64,000 nt of DNA from Cryptomeria japonica. Lineage: Eukaryota > Streptophyta > Pinopsida > Cupressales > Cupressaceae. The notes beneath the pieces were generated by a model. It saw nothing but the letters and a program-made list of their open reading frames with translations, did no database searches and was not told the origin of the DNA. Each line of letters opens with the position of its first letter. Position 1 is the stretch's first letter. Below are positions 1-10,759 of the stretch, in pieces. The DNA lies in NCBI RefSeq assembly GCF_030272615.1, contig NC_081408.1, forward strand, positions 60,410,114 through 60,474,113, given 5' to 3'. The translations under genes were made by a program, and so were the position numbers.

Positions 1-1806
1 ATAGAAATAGGAGCAATCTTGAGTCAAGAAGTGAGAGTAGTAGCCTATTTCAGTGAGAAATTGAATAATACCCGGAAGAGATATTCAGTGTATGATGAGG
101 AATTTTATGCCATAATTCAAGCCTTGAAGAAATGGAGACTCTACTTGTTTCCTAAGGAGTTTGTGTTGTATATAGATCATCAAACTTTGTAGTATTTGAA
201 TAGTTAGAGTAAGTTGAACCAGAGACAAATGAGATGGTTAGAATTCTTGCAAAGTTATACCTTTGTGTTGAAGCATAGAAGTGGAAAATCTAACAAAGTT
301 GTTGATGCATTGAGTAGGAGAAGGAATTTGTTGACAGAGATGAGAGTGACAGTATTAGGTTTTGAAGATTTGAAGACCTTATATGATGAAGACCTGGAGT
401 TTGCAGAACCTTGGAAAGAATGTAGAGAATCGGTTATGGTTGATAGGAGTAAATGGTTGGATTATTTCAATCAAGATGGGATGTTATTCAGGGGAATTCA
501 GTTGTGCATACCTAAGAGTTCCATGAGAGAGAACCCGATAAAAGAGAAACATAGTGGAGGTTTAGCAAGACATTTTGGCATTGAAAAAATAGTTGCATTG
601 GTGAGTGAGCAACACTTTTGGCCCCAGATTCATAATGATGTTAAGATTTATGTGCATAGTTGTAGAGTTTGTTAAGTTGCAAAGAGTAGTAGTCAGAATG
701 TGGGATTGTATAAACCTTTGACAGTACCAGTAAGACCTTGGGAGGATATAAGCATGGAGTTTGTTTTTGGATTGCCTAAGACATCGAGAGGGAATGATTC
801 TATATTTGTGGTAGTGGAGAGATTTTTGAAGATGTCTCATTTCATACCTTGTAAGAAGACATTAGATGCATTGCATGTAGCAGACCTATTTTTCAAGTAA
901 GTGGTGAGATTGCATTGATTACCTAAGAGCATAGTTTCAGATAGAGACACTAAGTTTGTTGGCTATTTTTAGAGAACACTTTGGAAGAAGATGAAGATAG
1001 ATTTGAAGTTCAGTTCTATTTTTCATCCACAGACTGATGGACAGACAAAAGTTGTTAAGAGGAATTTGGGAAATTTGTTGAGATGTTTAGTGGGAGATAA
1101 AACCGGAAGTTGGGATTTGTTCCTTGCACAAGAAAAGTTTTCCTACAACAATTCAATGAATAGGAGTATTGGAAAAACACCTTTTGAGATTGTTACCGGA
1201 GTACATCCTAGAGGAATATCAAAATTGAGAGACATTAGTAGTAAAGACTAGAAGAGTTCAGAAGCATAAGATTTTGTAGATCACATGGAAGCATTGCACA
1301 TTCAGGTTAAACAACATTTGGAAGAAATGAACAACAAATATAAGGAGAAGGCAGATGAGAAGATGATACACAAGGAATTTGAAGTTGGCGATGAAGTGAT
1401 GGTATATCTAAGAAAAGAGAGATTTCTGGTTGGAACTTATAATAAGTTGCAGATGAAGAAGTTTGGACCCTATAAGATTTTGAGGAAGTTCAGTTATGGA
1501 AATGCATATGAAGTGGAGCTACCAGATAGTCTAAGTATTTCCCCTATGTTCAACATTGCAGATCTTCACGAGTACCATGAACCAGAATTCAGTGAGGACA
1601 GTGTTGCAGACTTGGAGAAACAATTGCCCCAGAAGGAACCATATCAGATTGAAGAGGTTTTGGATAGTAGGATTGGGCATAGTACCCGAAACAGTTAGTA
1701 TAAGGAATATCTTGTGAAGTGGAAGGGCAGACCAGTTGAAGATTCATCTTGGATTTCTCAAGAAGAGGTAGACTGCTTTGCTTTCCCTTTGACCCCAGCA
1801 AAGTGA
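1..1806 (+). pseudogene. Ty3/gypsy chromovirus pol remnant: RNase H, integrase, chromodomain
   Basis: One reading frame runs from the window edge to the TGA at 1804-1806 and reads as the C-terminal half of a chromovirus polyprotein. In order it shows an RNase H segment (1-330, with the YSVYDEEFYAI and LKHRSGKSN motifs), an integrase HHCC zinc finger (about 550-675: H..H..C..C ending VHSCRVC), the integrase core (about 740-1110, SDRDTKF and HPQTDGQT), and a chromodomain-like end (YLVKWKGRPVEDSSW, about 1705-1755). Nine in-frame stops break it, at 190, 205, 673, 898, 916, 970, 1249, 1267 and 1696. The first core acidic residue reads E in SMEFV, where D is usual, and the glutamate after TDGQT is replaced by K. 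The copy is therefore dead. Reverse transcriptase and gag lie outside the window or are lost. Confidence 0.93.
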
Positions 1807-1837
1807 GAGGCTCACTTTTTCATGAACCCCGGATGTC

Positions 1838-2590
1838 TGATGCAGGAGCATCCTCGGTTCACAACAATCTTGCATCAACCAAAAACATTTTCCTTTCTAT
1901 TTTGTTTTTTGTTTACATTTTCAGTTTTCTTGTATGAAATCCTATGGAGTTGGATTCTACTTGAAGACTTGATCATCTTTCTTGCTTTCAGACTGCACCT
2001 CATTTGGATCACTTATCGGCAAGATATCACTACCGGTTTCCATGATAGTTTCTTGCTACTGATTGCCTGAGACCTATTTTGGTGATCTACCAGAAGCCAT
2101 TCCGAAGCTTGCAAAGCCTTGAGCATTGATTTTGATGCTACTTGGCATGTGGTCGATCTTTTCCCATGATCCTTTGGATTTTCCTGAGGAATCTCTTGGT
2201 GGAGGCTAACCTTGTTTATTTTGCACAATAGGTCTTGTTCTTCGGGTTTTGATCCCTTTTGGGCTAACAGGATCCTTTGGATCAATATATGTATTTGTAA
2301 TCATGCTTTAGAATGTAATCTATTAGAATCAATCAAAGTATCAGATAGATAGACTGTGCCTAGAAGATAGATCTTTCAATTCAAGGTCTCAATTGTGACC
2401 TATTCTACCAGGCCTGGGTGTCGATATGTTGTAACTCGGTTGTTACTGGTTGGATGTAATAAAATTTCATGCAATAAAACTATTTGTTCTAGATTGCCTC
2501 CATGATATATGTGTGTTTCTATTGTGTTTACTCTTGATGACTGGTCCAGATTGACCTCCTTGAGGTCCCTCCTCACTAGTGACTACTTCA
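1838..2590 (+). repeat. Probable 3' LTR of the chromovirus
   Basis: This non-coding stretch starts 31 bp after the pol stop at a TG (TGATGCAGGAGC) and can be ended at a CA after gactactt (2590). Its last 260 bp reappear as the two inverted arms at 33949-34482, which shows it is a dispersed repeat and supports the right-hand boundary. The left boundary is chosen by TG and position only, because the 5' LTR is outside the window. Confidence 0.6.
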
Positions 2591-2939
2591 AAATCACTCA
2601 AATTCAAATGTGCAAATGCGTGGAGAAAGCTAACCCTAGTGCCTTATAAAGCTTGTGGAAGTGAGAGGAGTTTACCACCATGGTGGACGTGTGGAGCATG
2701 TTATGTAGAATGTGTAAGCAAATTCACATTGATAATAAAAAAAAAATATTGGGAGATTAATTTCAATGATAATAAAAAAAATATATAAAAAGAAATCATA
2801 AAAATCAATAAAATTTCTCAATTTATCTCCCGAGGGGCAATCCATTTGTAAGAAAAAGTGAATTTCCATCTGGGGCAACCAAATCAAATTTCTCTTTGAA
2901 ACGGCATGTCAAAAACACATCGTCTCAAATAGGGGCAAA
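2591..2939. other. AT-rich spacer, no gene seen
   Basis: Short spacer containing two imperfect aataaaaaaaatat-type repeats (about 2730-2790). The last 20 bp (cgtctcaaataggggcaaaa) look like a polypurine tract leading into the possible LTR that starts at 2940. No coding potential is evident. Confidence 0.4.
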
Positions 2940-3766
2940 ATGTATACACCCAAAATTTGCTTTAGAGAATTAATTAAATACATGCTATTTGATTAAATCC
3001 TAATTCCTCTATCTATAAATACTCTTTAATTTATTTATAAGATTCATGTCATTTATTCTTATCTTTATCATTTACCAAATCATCTTATTATGCCGCATCA
3101 AATTGCCACATCGACATGTGTCTCATATAATTAAATATTCTCATATATATTTAATTGCTCAAATATCTTCATCAAACTAAAGAGACAAATGCAATTCCCT
3201 TTTCCTCTCCATCTTCCACATAGCACTTGGTTCCTCTTACAGAAGCATGATCCACTTTTCTCTCTAACTTCTCCATCTCCAACCCTTTATCTTCTCAAAT
3301 CTAATCTTGACCATCCATCTTTGCCACCTAGGACATGAGCCTTGGAAAATCTATAAATAAAATCTCATTTGCACAAATCAAGGTCTAGAAGTAGGTATGA
3401 AAAATAGAGAGCATTTAAGCATTTCTAACATTTTAGCAATCTTTGAGCATTTAGCATAGCATAGTTTTTATCATTTAGCATAGATCAAGAGAGCATTATA
3501 GCATAATGTAGATCAAATTCCATTTCATCTAGATTAATATCATACATTGTAGGAAGAAATCATTGCATTGACATTCAATCTCATTCTAGGTTCTCATTTT
3601 GAAAGCCACACGTGCATAAATTTGAGAGCTAATATGGCTTCATAAATCCTTGGAGATAGAGGACAATGGGACATTCATAAGAAGGCTTAATTTGAATTCC
3701 TTTCTCTTAATTTGCTTCCAATTTACTCTCATTGGTGTGTTTAGAATTTAATTTGATTGACACATA
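2940..3766 (+). repeat. Possible LTR of an unidentified gypsy-type element
   Basis: The purine run aggggcaaaa directly precedes TGTATACACCC, the usual arrangement of polypurine tract and 3' LTR start. A TATA-like tctataaataaaatc lies at about 3349. A possible end is ttgacaca near 3766. No second copy is in the window, so this rests on local signals alone and the right border is a guess. Confidence 0.35.
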
Positions 3767-4517
3767 TTTTGGTACACAATATTAACTTATTAACTTAGCA
3801 TTATATTAATATTAACCTACGTATGGGATGAATATTGTTAGAATTCTAACTATGGTGATTTTTAGCTATACACTTTTTTTAAAGACTACTAGATATGCTA
3901 AGGAAAGAACCAAATTATCTAAGAATTTTTTGATTTTTTAAAGGCCAAATAATTTAGTCAGTAGACAAACATTGAGAATAATTTGGGAGATTGGTTCTCC
4001 AACCAAGATAGAATAGTACTAAGATTCTACATATGGAGTTGAATTAGTGCTGCGTGCCCTCCCTTGTGGGTCCCTAATAGAGTGGAATTTATTGAAACAT
4101 CATCAAAATTGAAAGAAATTGATAAGATTCATTTGAGATAGCATATGAAAGGATGATTTTTCCCTTCCATATTTAAATTCTCAAAATTTACAAATTTTGC
4201 ATAGAAAGGGCTTGGTCTTCTAGAATATAAATTGAGAGAATATATAACGATGACATATACTAAGAAAATAATCTAGAGCATTTTATGGATAAAATTTGAA
4301 AAGAAGTAGGGTTATAAGGATATGAACACCAATTTGATAAATCTATGGTTGATCAAATTCAAGATCCAAAACAAAATTGCCATCCATATTGTATTTATCC
4401 TATTACACTTATTGCTACTCTCATATATATACCATAACCCAATTATACTTGTCATGCTTGTAGGACTATCAACCCCCCTCAACCTTTCCTTTCTAGCCTA
4501 TGTATACCCATCCTATT
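3767..4517. other. Spacer without recognisable gene
   Basis: AT-rich sequence with no reading frame resembling a known family. It forms the left flank into which copia-type element A inserted. Confidence 0.4.
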
Positions 4518-4984
4518 TGTTGGTGTAAATAATTATTCATCTTGGATATTATTACACCTTACTTAAGTTTACTTAGGAAATGCATTTCATAGTAGTTTGG
4601 GTATGAGACACTTGGGTGTTTGTGCCACATTGGGATAGTGTGTGTAGGAGAATTTCCACCTTTTATGGTGTGATCTTGTTGTTACACTCCACATTCAGTG
4701 GGTGATCCACCTCATGTGGAATATTATATTGTTTCTCCTACCTACCCACACCTATTTCCTACCTACCCTTGTTTCTTATTGAGCCACATGTCATGTTTGT
4801 GTGCTCACATATCCATATAGCCTTGCCTATATAAGAAGGCTCATATCCATTGTATAAATATGAACGATTGATGATCCAGTTGATCAGTATTTTAATCTTG
4901 ATAGAATATAGTTTATTTCTATCATATATTTTGTCTCTCTTATTTGTGCTTTCCATTGCCTCTTGATCTTGGCAAAATCTCACA
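4518..4984 (+). repeat. 5' LTR of element A
   Basis: 467 bp, TGTTGG...CTCACA. It aligns almost base for base with 7955-8418 and, inverted, with the solo LTR at 22563-23023. A TATA box lies inside it. Confidence 0.93.
4853..4860 (+). promoter_or_regulatory. Putative LTR TATA box
   Basis: TATAAATA lies about 125 bp before the LTR end and is kept in the 3' LTR (tgtataaatatgaacg). This is the expected place for the element's own transcription start, which is an inference. Confidence 0.6.
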
Positions 4985-4997
4985 TGGTATCAGAGCC
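4985..4997 (+). other. Primer binding site, initiator tRNA-Met type
   Basis: TGGTATCAGAGCC immediately follows the 5' LTR. It is complementary to the 3' end of plant initiator tRNA-Met, the usual minus-strand primer of copia elements. Confidence 0.9.
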
Positions 4998-5531
4998 ATT
5001 AGATTGTCATTGGTTTCCTAATTGAGAGAAATTTGATGCTATTTGGGGTTGTGTATTTTGGAGTTTTCTAATTGTCGGATACAGGTTTTTTAGAAATTGT
5101 GAAATCCCGGTTTTTACAACTTTGGAGGCTTCATTTGGGCTTATATGGACTCCTTTTCAGGTGCCATTTTTTTTGAAAGTGCATATTTTTTCATCTACTT
5201 TCATAATCTACCATCTGTTTGTAGTGATTTTAAGTAGAAACTATAATTTCAGTATTTGGCCATTTTTGGCATATTTGGTACTTGCATTTTGCTTGGATCT
5301 TAGTTTAGATCACTAGCAGTATTTGTTGAAGTCTCTTAGATCTCATTTTGAGAAGTTGTAAATTGAAATCAGAAGTCCACTTTGCCTTATTTTGCAAGTG
5401 GCCCATTGTATACGCACTAAGTATAAAGTGCCAAAATCACCATTTTGGGGGGATTTCTTGATTGAGTATTTTGGGGGGGTGTCTTGTGTGATTGTGCCTC
5501 TCTCTATCTTGTGTTTTTTCATTATGGTGCT

Positions 5532-6835
5532 ATGGGTTCTCCTAAATTTCCACTTTTAACTCCTCATAATTACACATCATGGAAGATTAAGGCATGGAGT
5601 AAACTAATGGAAAAATGACTCATTAATTATGTAAATGAAACTATAACACCACCACCTGATCCTAAGGCTAATCTTAATGCTCAAATTGAATGGCTTACTA
5701 AGAATGCTATGGCACTTGGAACACTTAGAAAGTATGTATAAGATGACCTCATTTTTCACATTGATAAGTGTACAACAATTAAAGAGGCTTGGGATATTTT
5801 TAAGAAATTGTATGGTCAAGTTGATGAGATTAAGGGCTACAAGCTTGATAGTGAACTCACAACTTTGGATCCCAAGGATTTTGATACAATCGAAGATTAT
5901 GTCACAAAAGCAATTGAGCTAAGAGAAAAGCTAATGGATTGTGGAATTGACAAAAAGGATGCTGAATTGGTTTATAACTTATTGGACAAGCTTCCTTCAG
6001 AGTATGCAGCCTTTGTATCTAGCTTTCACACCCATAGATTAGCTCAAGGTTCCTCATACACTTCTCCCTCATTTGATTCATTCACAGAGATGTTGATACT
6101 TGAGCAATCTAAGTTGACCACGATGGGGATTCTCAAATCTTCAAAGTCACAAGCTTTGGTGGCTAACAAAGGGAATCAAAGTAATCAAGGAAAAGGAAAG
6201 AATCAAAAGCAACTTAAGTCTAAACCACAACAAGATGGAGCACAATCTTCCTCTCCACAACAAGGTGATTCACCATTCTCACCTAAGAGGAAATCATATA
6301 AGGACAATCTTTTTTGTGGATATTGCAAGAAGTCAGGACATGATGAACATCATTGTTATAAGAAGGATATTGATGAGTTGAAGAATCTTCTTGAGAAGAA
6401 TAGAATCAACCTACCTTCTAGAATGTCTACATCAGCTTCTTCTTCCAAGGATAAAGGAAATGATCACTCTTTTGGGATAGATAAAGAAAAGGGACAAGCT
6501 CTTTGTGCTACTACAAGTCATGATTCAGGGAGATGGCTTCTAGATTCAGGGGCTTCTCATCATATAGCATCTTCGCAGTCTATGTTTTCTACATTTGAGC
6601 CTTGCCACATGCCGCAGATTTTGATGGGCAATCATACATACATGGTTGTGATTGGGAAAGGATCTATTGCCATTGGGGATAACTCCTTCAATGATGTGTT
6701 GTGTGTACCCCACTTGACAAATAATCTTCTTTCCATCTATCAAATCACACATGGGGCAACTAGGAAAATTGTGGAGTTCACACCTGATTCAGTTATCATT
6801 AGAGACTTGGAGCGTGGAGCTATCATTGCGACTGG
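5532..6835 (+). pseudogene. Copia gag plus protease (broken), element A
   Basis: The frame from the ATG at 5532 reads as copia Gag: an N-terminal PHNYTSWK region, then the UBN2-type capsid region (about 5640-6120), a basic linker, and a CCHC zinc knuckle (CGYCKKSGHDEHHC, about 6316-6357) for RNA binding. The aspartic protease motif DSGA follows (WLLDSGASHHIAS, about 6532-6570), then NLLSIYQIT and the start of the pre-integrase domain. The frame has two in-frame stops (TGA 5616, TAA 5739). Near 6831-6835 a missing base shifts translation, so that the natural continuation (VDHSSRLYSFSDF) is in the frame starting at 6836. Particle assembly could not occur from this copy without bypassing these lesions. 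Confidence 0.9.
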
Positions 6836-7507
6836 GTGGTTGATCATTCATCTCGATTGTACTCTTTTTCAGATTTTGGTCCTATTGATGAGGTTGATTC
6901 TTCCTATGTTGATGATTCAGATTTTGAGGAGAACTTTGGGCATTTGAACTTGGGGATTCTCACATGTGACCTCGTTCTTGAGCCTTGCATTTCATCTCCT
7001 TCTATTAATATCACACCACCTATTGCACCCGATGATGCAGCTAGGGCAACAGTTTTGCGTTCTTATGATTCAGTGCAGCAAGATATTTCATGTCTTCCAG
7101 CTTCAGTTGATTGGGATGCCTACTTGACAAACATTGTAGGTTTGTTTGTGGACTCCTACATTGCAGATTTGGGAGACACCATTCATAGCATTCATCTTTT
7201 GTTTGATGAAGATGATCCTTCTTTGATTTTTGCGAGGGATAACTCTGACCCTCTTGTGCATTCTCTACATGATCAATCTTTAGAGGTTGACATGATTGTG
7301 GATACTTTTGTACGACACTTGGAGGAGGTCTCTTTATCTTTTGAGGAGACATATGAGTCTTTGGATATTGTTCTAAATTCATCTCCACTAGATCTTGGAG
7401 TGCCTTTTTCAACAGTGTGGCATAGTTTACCACCTTTGGAGGGGGTACCTTGTAGCATCGACATGGGGACACTTAAGAGCAGTTTTCAGAGATTCCTTTC
7501 ATCATGA
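6836..7507 (+). CDS. Acidic protein module in place of pol, element A
   Basis: The 224-codon frame continues the pre-integrase domain (DHSSRLYSFSDF, then FGHLNLGIL) and changes into a D/E/S-rich sequence with no resemblance to integrase or reverse transcriptase. Notable segments are SVDWDAYLTNIVGLFVDSYI, IHSIHLLFDEDDPSL and LHDQSLEVDMIVD. A diverged counterpart is encoded in element B at about 39190-39400 (ATWDLYVL, DIHHLFVDSHIS), at the same place relative to the 3' LTR. Conservation between two different element families suggests the module was maintained as protein or as useful RNA. Function unknown; no catalytic motif is visible. Confidence 0.6.
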   Translation: MVDHSSRLYSFSDFGPIDEVDSSYVDDSDFEENFGHLNLGILTCDLVLEPCISSPSINITPPIAPDDAARATVLRSYDSVQQDISCLPASVDWDAYLTNIVGLFVDSYIADLGDTIHSIHLLFDEDDPSLIFARDNSDPLVHSLHDQSLEVDMIVDTFVRHLEEVSLSFEETYESLDIVLNSSPLDLGVPFSTVWHSLPPLEGVPCSIDMGTLKSSFQRFLSS

Positions 7508-7954
7508 GTTTTTTTCATACATCTTCCCTTCATGGTTGGGGAGACTTCATGGATACACCTTTGGTTTTGTTTCTTCCTAAGGGGAGGAATGTTGCTCGAC
7601 GTTCATGGAGCAGTTTCTTCATTCATCTTCAAGCTTCTATCATTGGTACAGATTCCAGATTGAGGGGGGGCTTCCTAGTCTATCTTCTTCTTCTCTCGTA
7701 TGGGGGGACTTTTTCCTCACATGGGGTTTTGTCCTTCACATACTTCTATGAGAGTTATTTGTATCTAGTTTTCATCTCTCTTTTGGGGGAGGATTTTTTC
7801 CCATTGGGTTTTTCTCTCTTTCCCCACTTTATGGGAGATTGTATTTGCATTTGTAAATGGGTACCTAACATGGCCTCATAGCCGGGACCCATCTTGCATT
7901 TCTTAGTTGCATTGTAGACTTAAGTGCATTCCCCTAAGTTGCACTTAAGGGGGG
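7508..7954 (+). other. 3' untranslated region and polypurine tract of element A
   Basis: Pyrimidine-rich non-coding DNA containing ttcttcctaaggggaggaatg (about 7572) and gggtacctaacatggcctcatag (about 7860). Both strings have clear counterparts in element B (about 39573 and 39909). It ends with aagggggg at 7947-7954, next to the 3' LTR, the likely plus-strand primer. Confidence 0.65.
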
Positions 7955-8418
7955 TATTGGTGTAAATAATTATTCATCTTGGATATTATTACACCTTACT
8001 TAAGTTTACTTAGGAAATGCATTTCATAGTAGTTTGGGTATGAGACACTTGGGTGTTTGTGCCACATTGGGATAGTGTGTGTAGGAGAATTTCCACCTTT
8101 TATGGTGTGATCTTGTTGTTACACTCCACATTTAGTGGGTGATCCACCTCATGTGGAATATTATATTGTTTCTCCTACCTACCCACACCTATTTCCTACC
8201 TACCCTTGTTTCTTATTGAGCCACATGTCATGTTTGTGTGCTCACATATCCATATAGCCTTGCCTATGGAAGGCTCATATTCATTGTATAAATATGAACG
8301 ATTGATGATCCAGTTGATCAGTATTTTCATCTTGATAGACTATAATTTATTTCTATCATATATTTTGTCTCTCTTATTTGTGCTTTCCATTGCCTCTTGA
8401 TCTTGGCAAAATCTCACA
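7955..8418 (+). repeat. 3' LTR of element A
   Basis: 464 bp. The first two bases read TA instead of TG; otherwise it matches 4518-4984 with about ten changes, including loss of a few bases at gcctatggaagg. Ends CTCACA. Confidence 0.92.
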
Positions 8419-8441
8419 CTATCATTATTCACATTGCCAAC

Positions 8442-10759
8442 TGTAGACGCCTAAACATGTCTCATTGATCATGTACTAATTATTCTTCTAATTGATTAAA
8501 TAATTCTTTAATTCTTTAATTAATTTAATTAACTATTTCTTCTAATTTCATATTTCCTCATAATCTTAAAAATTATTCTATCTTCTATTTCTATCATCAT
8601 TTAATCATTTTAACCATTTTCTAAATATTAATTAAATATTTATTATTTAATTAATTCTGATTAATTCTCCGATTTAAATAATCTTTGTTATTTAAATAAA
8701 TTACTAATTATTCTATTTCTTATTCTATCTCTAATTACTTGATCATTCTAACCCTTTTCTAAATATTAATTATTTAATTAATTATGATTTTAATCCTTTA
8801 ATTTGAATAATCTTTATTATTTAATTAAAGTCCATTTCTAAATAATTAAATAGTTTCTTTGAATGAATTAATTAATTCTTCCATTTCCAAATCCACAAAT
8901 TCTAATTTCATTTAATTTCATATTCTTCTAATTTCTTCCAAATTCAATTACATGTGCATGATTTCAAAAACCAAATTGAAAATCTAAATCTAAATGCAAG
9001 CACAGGCTAAATTAATTAATTCAATCAATTAATTAATTAAATGAATTATCTCTTCAACTTCTATTTCCATCTTTCAGTTTGCTTTTTCTAAATTAAGCTT
9101 TCTTTGGCATCCTCTTTATTTCATCCAATCATTCTTTTTCTTCTTTCAGTCGGCTTTTTCTCAATCAGTTGATTCATTTAATCTATTCCATCTATTGATT
9201 TTCACTCCTACAATAAGCAGTTCAACTATCAATTTTCATGTGAGCTCACCTGAGTTCCACCTCTTGATCTATTTGTTCCACCTTTCAGTCAAATTTCTCC
9301 AAATTATCTATAAATTGAGCATTCAATCTCCATTTTCGATAATCACGAACTTCGAATCTTTGTGTCACTTGCAGGTTACCAGTGCAATATCGGAAAACCA
9401 TCATACCACAGAGAGGAGAAGAGCAATGGAAGCAATATGCAATCTTGGGATAGGAAGTTTTGATTTGATTTGATGATTTATAATTCTTATTTCTTGATAT
9501 TGCATCATTTCATTGTCTTGTTTGTTTGATTCTTTGTTTCTGATCATTAATTTATTAAAATTCACAAATCCCTGTCTAATCAAAGAATCAAACAAACAAG
9601 ACAATGAAATGATGCAATATCAAGAAATAAGAATTATAAATCATCAAATCAAATCAAAACTCCCTATCCCAAGATCGCATATTGCTTCCATTGCTCTTGT
9701 CCTCTCCGTGGTATGATGGCTCTCAGATATTGTGCTGGTAACCTGCAAGTGAGACAAAGATTCGAAGTTCGTGATTATCGAAAATGGAGATTGAATGCTC
9801 AATTTATAGATAATTTGGAGAAAATTGATTGAAAGGTGGAATAGATTGATCAAGAGGTGGAACTCAGGTGAGCTCACATGAAAATTGATAGTTGAACTGC
9901 TAATTGTAGGAGTGAAATTCAATAGATGGAATAGATTAAATGAGTCAACTGATTGAGAAAAAGTTGACTGAAAGAAGAAAAAGAATGATTAGAGGAAATA
10001 AAGAGGATGACAAAGAGAACTTAATTTAGAAAAAAACTAACTAAAAGATGGAAATAGAAGTTGAAGAGATAATTGATTTAATTAATTAATTGATTTAATT
10101 AATTAATTTAGCATGTGCTTGCATTTAGATTTAGATTTTCAATTTAATCTTTGCATGAGATATTAATTCAAATAATTGAATTTATTAATTCAATTTAGTA
10201 TTTGAATATATTTAGAACTTAACGTTGATTTTCAATTTGGTTTTTGAAATCATGCACATGTAATTGAATTTGGAGGAAATTACAAGAATATGAAATTAGA
10301 ATTTGGGGATTTGGAAATGAAAGAATTAATTAATTAATTAAATAATTTAAAGAAACTATTTAATTATTTAGAAATGGACTTTAATTAAATAATAAAGATT
10401 ATTTAAATTAAATGATTAAAATCATAAATAATTAAATAATTAATATTTAGAAAAGGGTTAAAATGATTAAATGATTAGAGATAGAATAAGAAATAGAATA
10501 AATAGTAGTTTATTTAAATAATGAAGATTATTTAAATTGGAGAATTAATCAGAATTAATTAAATAATAAATATTTAATTAATATTTAGAAAATGGTTAAA
10601 ATGATTAAATGATGATAGAAATAGAAGATAGAATAATTAGTAAGATTATGAGGAAATATGAAATTAGAGGAAATAGTTAATTAAATTAATTAAATAATTA
10701 AAGAATCAATTAGAAGAATAATTAGTACATGATCAATGAGACATTTTTAGGTGTCTACA
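8442..10759. repeat. Giant inverted repeat, arms about 1.1 kb, 44 nt loop
   Basis: The left arm (8442-9536) and right arm (9581-10759) are inverted copies that can be followed base by base around the loop 9537-9580 (gattctttg / caaagaatc at the neck). The outer ends are TGTAGACGCC and its partner GGTGTCTACA, i.e. TG...CA. Both arms contain the same 92-codon non-functional frame (9195-9473 on plus, 9644-9922 on minus), about 90% identical as translated. The right arm has an extra stretch of about 80 bp near 10140-10220. The outer end next to the purine run at 10760-10773 suggests each arm is an LTR of one gypsy family, arranged head to head, possibly with inner ends deleted. A foldback transposon is the alternative. 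Confidence 0.85.

Larger units (their letters stand above)
4518..8418 (+). mobile_element. Copia-type non-autonomous LTR retrotransposon A (complete)
   Basis: A 3.9 kb element with near-identical LTRs (4518-4984 and 7955-8418), an initiator-tRNA-Met primer site directly after the 5' LTR, a broken gag-protease frame, an unfamiliar acidic frame, and a polypurine tract (aagggggg, 7947-7954) against the 3' LTR. Flanking pentamers are ctatt (4513-4517) and ctatc (8419-8423), a target duplication with one mismatch. Reverse transcriptase, RNase H and the integrase core are absent, so copying would need enzymes from a related element. The LTRs differ at only about ten positions, implying fairly recent insertion. 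A solo LTR of the same family lies at 22563-23023. Confidence 0.92.

Noticed and set aside
5122-5316. 64-codon hydrophobic frame before gag of element A
   Set aside because: It lies in the untranslated leader between primer site and gag, with composition expected of T-rich DNA.
9195-9922. Two near-identical 92-codon frames on opposite strands, suggesting a gene pair
   Set aside because: They are the two arms of the inverted repeat 8442-10759; the protein has no family resemblance and the frames are by-products of the duplicated DNA.
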